Shown: in pieces, positions 50,601 through 57,433 of the stretch
Layout: every line of letters starts with the position of its first letter
Position numbering within the stretch: the stretch's first letter is position 1
DNA from: Bradyrhizobium rifense
GTDB lineage: Bacteria > Pseudomonadota > Alphaproteobacteria > Rhizobiales > Xanthobacteraceae
Length of the DNA stretch: 64,000 nucleotides
Assembly: GCF_008123425.1 (NCBI RefSeq)
Contig: NZ_VSSS01000026.1
Span: 123,730 to 187,729, forward strand
Direction: 5' to 3'
The notes under the pieces: generated by a model
What the model saw: the letters and a program-made list of their open reading frames with translations, nothing else
Database searches by the model: none
Told to the model about the DNA's origin: nothing
Program-made: the position numbers and the translations under genes

Positions 50601-51718
50601 GCAACTCTCCTTCGTCCCAGTGCCAGTACATGCGCGACGATCGGCGCGCTCGATCCGCCGTCGACAAGATCGTCGACGAAGCGCTCGATGGCGATGAGCG
50701 CTTCGGTCTGCGGGCGAAAGCCCGGGCCCGCCGCGAGCGGCGTTAGCCAGCTGACGCGCCAGGCCCGCCGCGACAGCTTTGCAACCGCGTCGCGCAGCGC
50801 GTCCGGCTCGCCGCGTTCCAGTCCGTCGGAGACGACGACCACCGCCGCCCCGCGGGCGTACCCGCCGAAGCGGGGGACAGCCAGGAAAGCCTGCAGCGCG
50901 TCGCCGATGCGGGTGCCGCCGTCCCAGTCGCTGACGAGATGCGCGGCTGCATTCAGCGCTTGCTCGCGGCGCTTCAGCCGCAACGCACGCGTAACCCGGG
51001 TTAGCCGCGTGCCGAAGGTGAATACCTCGACGTTCGGCGCCGCCTGCACCAGCGTATGGGCGAGTTTCATGTTGTCTTCAGTGCGGCTCTTCATCGAGCC
51101 GGAGACGTCGATCAGCAGCAGGAATTTTCGCGGGCGCTGGCGCCGCTTCATGCGGCCGAGCCGCAGGATCTCGCCATCGCTTCGGACAGAGTCGCGCAAA
51201 GTGCGGCGGAGATCGGCAAACGGCCCGCGGCGAGCCCGCATGCGGCGATGGCCGCGCCGCCGCGGCAGGCGCCGGGGAGCCTCCCGCGACAGGCGACGAA
51301 GTGCATCTGTCGTGGAAAGCTGCGCAAAGCGGCGTTCGACCAATGCCTCGGTGCGGGCGGCGGTCAGGCCGGATTCATTGGCGTCGTCGGAAAGCAGGGG
51401 TTCCTCGTCGCCGCGGCCTTCCTCTTGCAGCCGGACGGTCTCGTCGTCCTCGCCGTCGTCGGCGTGTTCGATCGCCTCGTTGCCGCGGAAGTGGAGATCG
51501 AACAGCCGGTCGAAGGTCGCGCGGCGTTCGGGCGGCGGAGCGAGGGTGGCCAGTGCGGCCTGCCTGATGTCCCCGAGGTCGCGCGGGCCGAGCAGCTCGA
51601 TCGCGGTCAGGAACGCAGTGGTCTGCTCCGGGGCGACGGCAAAGCTGTTGGCGCGCAAGAGCGCAACGAAGGAGACGAAGATGCGCGCGGCGCGCGGAAG
51701 CTGGTGTTCGGTGCTCAT
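50597..51718 (-). CDS. VWA-domain protein (CoxE-like)
   Basis: 373 residues. The C-terminal von Willebrand A domain has the MIDAS motif LLIDVSGSMKSRTEDN (DxSxS), Thr and Asp elements (SDWDGGTRIGDAL, VVVVSDGLERG). The N-terminal 170 residues are helical and very rich in Arg and acidic residues. In carbon monoxide dehydrogenase clusters CoxE works with the MoxR-type ATPase CoxD to mature the Mo/Cu site. The same pairing with a MoxR gene is seen here, overlapping by 4 bp. It probably matures the molybdenum hydroxylase encoded just upstream. Confidence 0.9.
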   Translation of the reverse strand: MSTEHQLPRAARIFVSFVALLRANSFAVAPEQTTAFLTAIELLGPRDLGDIRQAALATLAPPPERRATFDRLFDLHFRGNEAIEHADDGEDDETVRLQEEGRGDEEPLLSDDANESGLTAARTEALVERRFAQLSTTDALRRLSREAPRRLPRRRGHRRMRARRGPFADLRRTLRDSVRSDGEILRLGRMKRRQRPRKFLLLIDVSGSMKSRTEDNMKLAHTLVQAAPNVEVFTFGTRLTRVTRALRLKRREQALNAAAHLVSDWDGGTRIGDALQAFLAVPRFGGYARGAAVVVVSDGLERGEPDALRDAVAKLSRRAWRVSWLTPLAAGPGFRPQTEALIAIERFVDDLVDGGSSAPIVAHVLALGRRRVA

Positions 51719-52596
51719 GCGGTCGCCTCCGCGAGCATGGCGTCCAGTCGGGGCGAGATGAAGTGCAGATCCTCCTCGTCCTTGAGTGCCACGCCGATCG
51801 AGCGCTTGAACGCGTCGGGCCAGCGCGCGCCGCCCTTGTGCAAGAGCGTTGCGGCCTCAGCCCAGTCGACGGCCTCGGCGATGCCGGGCGCCTTGCTCAG
51901 CGGTTCGCGACGGAGCCTGCCGACGGCCGCGACAACGGCGCGTGCGGTCGCCTCCGCAACGCTGGAGGCCCGCAGCATGATGATGCGCGCTTCGCGCTCT
52001 TCGGTGGGATAGTCGATCCAGTGGTAGACGCAGCGACGGCGTAAGGCCTCGTGCAAATCGCGCGTGCGGTTCGACGTCAGCACGACGACGGGGCGCTCGG
52101 CGGCACGCACCGTGCCGCGCTCGGGGATCGAGATCTGGAAGTCGGACAGGAATTCGAGCAGGAAAGCCTCGAATTCCTGGTCAGCGCGGTCGATTTCGTC
52201 GATGAGCAGCACGGTCGAGTCCGGCGCACGCAGGGTCGCCAGCATCGGCCGCTCGATCAGGAAGGTCTCGCCATAGATGTCGATGCTCTCGTCGCCGGCC
52301 TGGCGGATCGCAAGCATCTGGCGCGGATAGTTCCACTCGTAGAGGGCCGCAGAGGCGTCGATGCCCTCGTAGCATTGGAGGCGGATCAGGCGACGACCGA
52401 GCACTGCGGCGATGGCCTTTGCCGCTTCCGTCTTGCCGACACCCGGGGCGCCCTCAAGCAGCAGCGGTTTGCCGAGCGCAAGGCCGAGATAGGCGGCGGT
52501 CGCGAGACCCTCGTCTGCAAGGTAATAGGCCGCGCGCAGCGCCCTCTCCAGCGCCTCCGGGCTGTCGATGCCGACGATGTTGCTGCGGACCGCCAT
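51715..52596 (-). CDS. MoxR-type AAA ATPase (CoxD-like)
   Basis: 293 residues. Walker A GAPGVGKTEAAK, Walker B VLLIDEIDRAD, sensor 1 LTSNRTRDLHEALRRRC and the sensor 2 region RRVC-HWIDYPTEEREARII are as in MoxR/CoxD ATPases. The ATG overlaps nothing upstream but lies 12 bp after the large-subunit gene end. Together with the VWA protein it probably acts as a chaperone pair that inserts or sulfurates the metal cofactor of the hydroxylase (known for CoxD/CoxE). Confidence 0.91.
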   Translation of the reverse strand: MAVRSNIVGIDSPEALERALRAAYYLADEGLATAAYLGLALGKPLLLEGAPGVGKTEAAKAIAAVLGRRLIRLQCYEGIDASAALYEWNYPRQMLAIRQAGDESIDIYGETFLIERPMLATLRAPDSTVLLIDEIDRADQEFEAFLLEFLSDFQISIPERGTVRAAERPVVVLTSNRTRDLHEALRRRCVYHWIDYPTEEREARIIMLRASSVAEATARAVVAAVGRLRREPLSKAPGIAEAVDWAEAATLLHKGGARWPDAFKRSIGVALKDEEDLHFISPRLDAMLAEATA

Positions 52597-52608
52597 GAAC
52601 CTAAACCT

Positions 52609-53631
52609 CTAGCGCCGCGCCTGCGGCCGCGCGCCGCCCTGGGCCTTGATCGCGCGCAGCACCTTCTCCGGAGTGATCGGCAGGTCATCGATGCGCACGC
52701 CGACCGCGTTGAAGATCGCGTTGGCGACCGCCGGCAGCACCGGGTTCGCGCACATCTCGCCGGGGCCCTTGGCGCCGAACGGACCGTCGGGCGCAGGGCG
52801 CTCCAGCACAGCAATGTCATGTGGGCAGATATCGCCGGGGCCGGGCATCAGATATTCGACGAAGTCGCGCGGGCCATGCACGGGTTCGGGATAATATGGC
52901 TCCGGCGTTTCGTAGAGCGCGTGGCTGACGCCCATCCAGGCGCCGCCGACGAGCTGTTGCTCGACGAGACGCGGATTGAGTGCGCGGCCGAGCTCATAGG
53001 CCGAGTCCATCCGCACCATCGCGACCTCGCCAGTCTCGTCGTCGACATCGACCTCGGCGACGAGGCAGGCATGGGCGTAGCAGGTCGCAGGCGACATCTC
53101 GCCGGTCTCCGGATTCACTTCCGAGAGAGGCACCAGGAAGATGCCGCGGCCGGAGATGGTCTTGCCCTGCTTGAACTGCGCGGCAATCGCGACATCCTTG
53201 GTCGAGATCGAGCGGTGCGGCGCGCCCTTGACGTGAATGTTGCCGCGTCCGTCGGTATCGAGATCGGCGGCGTTGACCTCGAGTTCTTCGGCGGCGGCTT
53301 CCATCATGACGCCGCGCGCCTCACGGGCCGCCGCCATCACCGCGTTGCCGACGCGATGCGTTCCGCGCGAGGCGAACGAGCCCATGCAATGCGGGCCGGT
53401 GTCGGAATCCGCGGTGTCGACATAGACGTCCTCGACCGGCACGCCCAGCGTCTCCGCGCAGATCTGCCGCGTCACCGACTTCATGCCCTGGCCGAGGTCG
53501 ATCGACGACAGCGCCACCGTGAACTTGCCGCTCGGGTTGGAGTGCACCAGTGCCTGGCTGGGGTCGCCGCCGAGATTCATGCCGATGGGATAGTTGATCG
53601 ACGCGATGCCGCGTCCGCGATGCCGGGTCAT
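52609..53631 (-). CDS. Molybdenum hydroxylase large subunit, C-terminal half (separate gene)
   Basis: 340 residues matching the second half of CoxL/XdhB-type molybdopterin subunits: IDLGQGMKSVTRQICAETLGVPVEDVYV (GQG cofactor loop), GSFASRGTHRVGNAV, and the catalytic Glu loop GPFGAKGPGEMCANPVLPAVANAIFNAVG near the end. Its ATG follows the TAG of the N-terminal-half gene directly and in the same frame (TAGATG), and AGGAGG lies 7 bp upstream of the ATG, encoded by the last Arg codons of that gene. It should be made by coupled re-initiation and pair with 53632-55224 to form one active site. Confidence 0.88.
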   Translation of the reverse strand: MTRHRGRGIASINYPIGMNLGGDPSQALVHSNPSGKFTVALSSIDLGQGMKSVTRQICAETLGVPVEDVYVDTADSDTGPHCMGSFASRGTHRVGNAVMAAAREARGVMMEAAAEELEVNAADLDTDGRGNIHVKGAPHRSISTKDVAIAAQFKQGKTISGRGIFLVPLSEVNPETGEMSPATCYAHACLVAEVDVDDETGEVAMVRMDSAYELGRALNPRLVEQQLVGGAWMGVSHALYETPEPYYPEPVHGPRDFVEYLMPGPGDICPHDIAVLERPAPDGPFGAKGPGEMCANPVLPAVANAIFNAVGVRIDDLPITPEKVLRAIKAQGGARPQARR

Positions 53632-55224
53632 CTAGCGCCTCCTGCCGAAGACCGAGGAGAAACGGGTCGCGCCATGCGCGGGTGCCGCGGGCCGCGGCGA
53701 GGGTGGTGGCGGAGTGGGCGGTGGCGGCTCGCGCGGCGGTTCGCGGGTGACGGTGGGCGGGAGCCGGTCGTAGCTGGTGCGCTGCTGGGCCGGAGCGGTG
53801 GGCCGTGCGCGCGAAGAATCCGCCGGGGTCGGTGGGATGACGGCGCGGCTGCCGCCGCCGTCCTTGCGCGAGGATGCGCGCTTGAACTCCTCACGAAGCG
53901 GCCACTTGGCCTTCTCGGCCGCGACCTGCACGCATTCGATCAGAGCTGTGTTTTTCGCCGCGCGCCGGTGCGCCTTCATGTCGCCGTCGCGATAGGCGTT
54001 CAGGATTCGGAATTCCATCGGGTCCATGTTGACGAGGTGCGCCAGCTTGTCCATCTGGCACTCGATGGCAAAGTCCATCGCGGTGACGCCGAAACCACGC
54101 ATGGCGGTCGCCGGCGTGCGGTTGGTGAAGACGCAATAGACGTCGCCATAGACGTTGGGGATGGTGTAGGGGCCCGGCAGATGCGCGGCGCATTTCACGG
54201 CGGCGTAGCTCGACAGCCGCGTATAGGCGCCGCTGTCAAAATAGCATCGGATCTTGCGAGCGACGACGCGGCCGTCGCGCATCACGCCGTCCTTGACGTA
54301 GATACGCTCGGCGCCGCGCGGCGGGCCGTATTGCATCTCCTCCTCGCGCCCGAACACGTAGCGGACGGGTCGTCCGGTCAACATCGCGCCGAGGATGGCG
54401 AGCGGCTCGGTCAGCGTATCGACCTTGCCGCCAAAGCCGCCGCCGACCGTGCCGCCGATGAAGTGGAAGGTGTTGGACGGCACGTCCAAGATCTTGGCGC
54501 AGGTATCGACCGAGAAGAACAGCGCCTGCGTCGAGGTGTAGACCACATAGCGGCCGTTGGTGTCCGGCGCCGCGATCGCGCCGTTGGTCTCGGTCGGGGC
54601 GTGCTCGATCGGCGACATCTGGTAGCGCTGTTCAAGCACGTGGTCGGCGGTCGCCAGCGCTGCGTCGGCATCGCCGAAGCGCAGCCTTTGGTGGTCGTAG
54701 GTCTCGTGATAGGTGAACGTGTTCTTGGGATAGGTCTCGTTGACGACGGGTGCGCCGGGCTTGAGCGCGTCCTCGACGTCGAACACCGCCGCCAGCGGTT
54801 CGTAGTCGACCTTGACCTTGGCGACCGCCTCAAAGGCCTCGCGCTCGCTGTCGGCAACGATCGCGACGATCGGCTCACCCTTGTAGCGGACCTTGTCGAC
54901 CGCGAGCGACGGCTCGTCGTCCTTGCCGAAATTGATCAGGCTCAGAAGCGTGTTGAGATTAACCGGCACGTCGGCGCCGCGGATGATGCGGCGTACGCCG
55001 GCCGAGCGCTCGGCCTCGGTGGTGTCGATGCGGCGTATTCTGGCGTGGGCCTGCGTCGAGCGAACGACCTTCAGGTGCAACATGCCCTGCAGCTTGTGGT
55101 CGTTGAAATAGCTGGATGTGCCCGTGACATGGCCGAGCATGTCCTGGCGTTGGGTGCCCTTGCCGATCTCCTTCAGATTGTCGTCGCGCTCGTCGGCGAA
55201 GATGTCCTTGCGCAGTTCCAGCAT
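53632..55224 (-). CDS. Molybdenum hydroxylase large subunit, N-terminal half with Pro-rich tail
   Basis: 530 residues. The first about 440 match the N-terminal part of xanthine dehydrogenase/CO dehydrogenase large subunits: aldehyde oxidase a/b hammerhead domain (about 25-150, GKGTQRQDMLGHVTGTSSYFND), then FIGGTVGGGFGGK and the AMRGFGVTAMDFAIECQMDKLA cofactor segment. The last about 85 residues are a disordered Ser/Arg/Pro-rich tail (PREPPPPTPPPP). The CoxL AYRCSFR motif for the Mo-Cu site is not present, so it is not a CO dehydrogenase. The C-terminal half is the next gene. Substrate probably an N-heterocycle or aldehyde. Confidence 0.9.
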   Translation of the reverse strand: MLELRKDIFADERDDNLKEIGKGTQRQDMLGHVTGTSSYFNDHKLQGMLHLKVVRSTQAHARIRRIDTTEAERSAGVRRIIRGADVPVNLNTLLSLINFGKDDEPSLAVDKVRYKGEPIVAIVADSEREAFEAVAKVKVDYEPLAAVFDVEDALKPGAPVVNETYPKNTFTYHETYDHQRLRFGDADAALATADHVLEQRYQMSPIEHAPTETNGAIAAPDTNGRYVVYTSTQALFFSVDTCAKILDVPSNTFHFIGGTVGGGFGGKVDTLTEPLAILGAMLTGRPVRYVFGREEEMQYGPPRGAERIYVKDGVMRDGRVVARKIRCYFDSGAYTRLSSYAAVKCAAHLPGPYTIPNVYGDVYCVFTNRTPATAMRGFGVTAMDFAIECQMDKLAHLVNMDPMEFRILNAYRDGDMKAHRRAAKNTALIECVQVAAEKAKWPLREEFKRASSRKDGGGSRAVIPPTPADSSRARPTAPAQQRTSYDRLPPTVTREPPREPPPPTPPPPSPRPAAPAHGATRFSSVFGRRR

Positions 55225-55236
55225 AGTCGCGCTCCC

Positions 55237-55713
55237 TTAGGCGCTGACCCGGCCGCCGGCGGCGGCGAGGATGGCATTGATGATCGGCTCGTAGCCGGTG
55301 CAGCGGCAGATGTTGCCGGAGATGGCTTCAATGACCTCGTCGCGGCTCGGCGACGGGTTGCGGTCGAGCAGGGCTTTCGCGGCCATCAGCATGCCCGGCG
55401 TGCAATAGCCGCACTGGGCGGCAAATTGATCGGCGAAGGCGCGCTGGAGCGGATGCAGGTTCGGGCCCTGCTTCATGCCGTCGAGCGTCTCGATCGAACG
55501 GCCGGCCACGGTTTCCGCCAGCGTCAGGCAGGAGAGGTGAAGCTCGCCGTCGATCAGCACGCTGCAGGTGCCGCAGCCGCCTTGGCCGCAGCCGAATTTC
55601 GGCGTCATGTCGCCGATCAGCTCGCGCAGCGCGACCAGGAGATTGGTGCCGCCGTCGACGAAGATCGCGACGTCGCGGCCGTTGTGACGAAATTGCAGGG
55701 GTACCTTGGACAT
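55237..55713 (-). CDS. [2Fe-2S] small subunit of the molybdenum hydroxylase
   Basis: 158 residues with the eight Cys of the two-cluster small subunit: the plant-type ferredoxin loop CGQGGCGTCSVLIDGELHLSC and the helical-domain pair CGYCTPGM with CRCTG (GNICRCTGYEPI). It passes electrons from the Mo centre to the FAD subunit. It lies between the FAD and large-subunit genes, the usual neighbourhood though the order M-S-L is as in cox operons. Confidence 0.95.
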   Translation of the reverse strand: MSKVPLQFRHNGRDVAIFVDGGTNLLVALRELIGDMTPKFGCGQGGCGTCSVLIDGELHLSCLTLAETVAGRSIETLDGMKQGPNLHPLQRAFADQFAAQCGYCTPGMLMAAKALLDRNPSPSRDEVIEAISGNICRCTGYEPIINAILAAAGGRVSA

Positions 55714-55719
55714 GACAAT

Positions 55720-56538
55720 CTATTCCTGACCGGACAGCAGGCGGCGCAGATGGACGCCGACGATCTCGCGGCGATACCAGGCGCTGCCGAGCGCGTTGTC
55801 GGATGGCGATGTTCCCTCGGTGGCGGCGGACGCAGCGGCAGCGATGGTCGCGGCATCCAGCGAGCGGCCCTCGAGCGCACGCTCGGCGGCGCGGGCGCGG
55901 ATCTGTGTCGGTGCCATCGAGCCCAGCGCGATCCGGGCCCCTGCGATCCGGCCGCCGCTGATCGGCAGATGCGCGGCCAGCGTGATGACCGAACCGCCTT
56001 TCGGCTTGATGCGGGCGATCTTGCGATAGCGGAATGCTTCACTGCTTGCCGGCCGGGTGCAGGAGACCGACAGGACCAATGTCCCGGCCTGTCGCTCGCG
56101 CGCCTGCAAGAACTCCTCGATCGGGATGTCGCGCGAGCCGAAGCCGCCCTGCACGGCCACTGTGGCATCGAGCGCCAGCAGCGCAACGGTGAAATCGCCA
56201 TAAGGATCCGGGGCGAAGAGATTGCCGCCGACAGTCCCCATGTTGCGCACGGCGGGGCCACCGATCGAACGGGCAGGGGCGTGGAGGAAGCCAAGGTCGC
56301 GTTCGGCAAGGACGCGCGCGAAGGTGACGCCGGCGCCCAGCGTGATGCGGGGGCCGGAGGCGTCGATCCGGGTCAGCGCCTGGTCCTGGGCGCGGACGAC
56401 GGTCGAGATCGACACATCGCCTTCGTTCAGCGCCCGCATCACCAGCGTGCCGCCGCCGAGATAACGCGCGGTGCGGTCCGAGGACAGCGCGCCGGCCGCC
56501 TCGCTGGCACTGCCAAAAGTCTTCACTGTCACGGCCAT
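55720..56538 (-). CDS. FAD-binding medium subunit of the molybdenum hydroxylase
   Basis: 272 residues of the CoxM/XdhA-FAD type. The pyrophosphate-binding segments ARYLGGGTLVMRAL and SIGGPAVRNMGTVGGNLFAPDPYGDFTVALLAL are present. The C-terminal CO-dehydrogenase flavoprotein domain follows (RYRKIARIKPKGGSVITLA, IALGSMAPTQIRARAAERAL). The ATG follows the SRPBCC gene stop directly (TAGATG), with AAGGAGG upstream, showing translational coupling. It would pass electrons to an unknown acceptor such as quinone or NAD. Confidence 0.93.
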   Translation of the reverse strand: MAVTVKTFGSASEAAGALSSDRTARYLGGGTLVMRALNEGDVSISTVVRAQDQALTRIDASGPRITLGAGVTFARVLAERDLGFLHAPARSIGGPAVRNMGTVGGNLFAPDPYGDFTVALLALDATVAVQGGFGSRDIPIEEFLQARERQAGTLVLSVSCTRPASSEAFRYRKIARIKPKGGSVITLAAHLPISGGRIAGARIALGSMAPTQIRARAAERALEGRSLDAATIAAAASAATEGTSPSDNALGSAWYRREIVGVHLRRLLSGQE

Positions 56539-56982
56539 CTAGGCGGCCTCCTTCAGATGCAGGCGGATTGCTTCGAACCCGGCCTGATAAATGTCTTCCG
56601 CGACCATGTGGGTAATACGGTCGCGGTCTTCGGGCTTCGTCGTGAAGCGCGACTCCCAATGCCAGAAGGTGCGATCGCCGTCGGTGACCGGCAGCAGGCG
56701 GACATGAGCGACGTAGTTGAACATCGGGATCGGCGTATCGAGCAGGCAATAGCTGAAGCTTTGTTCGAGGTCGGACAGCGCCAGCAATTGCTCGCGCAGC
56801 TCGGCGCCGTCCTTCAACTTGAACCGCCTGACGCAGCCGATCTTGTCGGAAGCGTGCGCGCGCTCGATCGAGGAGGTCGCAACTGCCGGATGCCAGCGAT
56901 CATGCCCGTTGAAATCGCGCAACATGGCCCACGCCGCATCGGTCGGCGCATCCAGGATCGTGCTCTTGACGATATGCGGCAC
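56539..56982 (-). CDS. SRPBCC-family protein (CoxG-like role), copy 1
   Basis: 147 residues of the START/Bet v 1-like fold: VKSTILDAPTDAAWAMLRDFNGHDRWHPAV, IGCVRRFKLKDGAELREQLLALSDLEQSFSYCLL and FWHWESRFTTKPEDR. It resembles the neighbouring 56986-57423 protein over its whole length, so the two arose by tandem duplication. SRPBCC proteins bind hydrophobic ligands; in cox clusters the relative CoxG helps anchor the enzyme to the membrane. A ligand-carrier or anchor role fits. Confidence 0.88.
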   Translation of the reverse strand: MPHIVKSTILDAPTDAAWAMLRDFNGHDRWHPAVATSSIERAHASDKIGCVRRFKLKDGAELREQLLALSDLEQSFSYCLLDTPIPMFNYVAHVRLLPVTDGDRTFWHWESRFTTKPEDRDRITHMVAEDIYQAGFEAIRLHLKEAA

Positions 56983-56985
56983 GGA

Positions 56986-57423
56986 TCAACCTCCGAACAC
57001 GCGCTTGAGGGCATCGAACCCGCCCTGGAACACGCCGCCGCCGATATTGCCGACCAGCTCGGTCTCGCGCTCCGGCGCGCAGTCGAATTCCGCGGTCCAT
57101 TCCATAAAGGTCTGGTCGCCGTCGGTGACTGGCGTCAGCCGCAAGGTCGCGACGTAGTTCTCGACGCCCATCGGGGATTCCAGGATCGAGTAGGTGCAGA
57201 ACATGTCGTAGTCGGAGAGGCCGAGCAGCTTCTCGCGGATGCGGTCGCCGTTGCGCAGGCGAAAATCCCTGACACAGCCGATCTTGTCGGAGGGCTCACC
57301 ACCCTCGATGCGGCTCTCCGCGATCGCGGGGTGCCAGTTCGGCAGGCCGTTGAAATCACGCACGCGCGCCCAGACGCGGTCGTTGCGCGCATTGACGACG
57401 GTGGAGACGTAGACGCGGGGCAT
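56986..57423 (-). CDS. SRPBCC-family protein, copy 2
   Basis: 145 residues, paralogue of 56539-56982: RVYVSTVVNARNDRVWARVRDFNGLPNWHPAIAESRIEGG, IGCVRDFRLRNGDRIREKLLGLSDYDMFCTYSILESPMGVENYVATLRLTPVTDGDQTFMEW. Both keep the RDFNG-WHPA and IGCVRxF landmarks. It starts 10 bp after the flotillin-like gene and is probably co-translated with copy 1 (3-bp gap). Two different copies suggest a heterodimer or two ligands. Confidence 0.88.
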   Translation of the reverse strand: MPRVYVSTVVNARNDRVWARVRDFNGLPNWHPAIAESRIEGGEPSDKIGCVRDFRLRNGDRIREKLLGLSDYDMFCTYSILESPMGVENYVATLRLTPVTDGDQTFMEWTAEFDCAPERETELVGNIGGGVFQGGFDALKRVFGG

Positions 57424-57433
57424 TGGTCAGACC

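Noticed and set aside
53632..53634. The TAG inside the large-subunit reading frame as a pseudogene mark
   Set aside because: AGGAGG and an immediate ATG follow the pattern of coupled genes in this operon, and both halves keep their cofactor motifs, so a working split gene is more likely.
52609..56538. Calling the molybdenum enzyme a CO dehydrogenase because of the CoxD/CoxE-like neighbours
   Set aside because: The AYRCSFR loop that holds copper in true CO dehydrogenase is missing from the large subunit.
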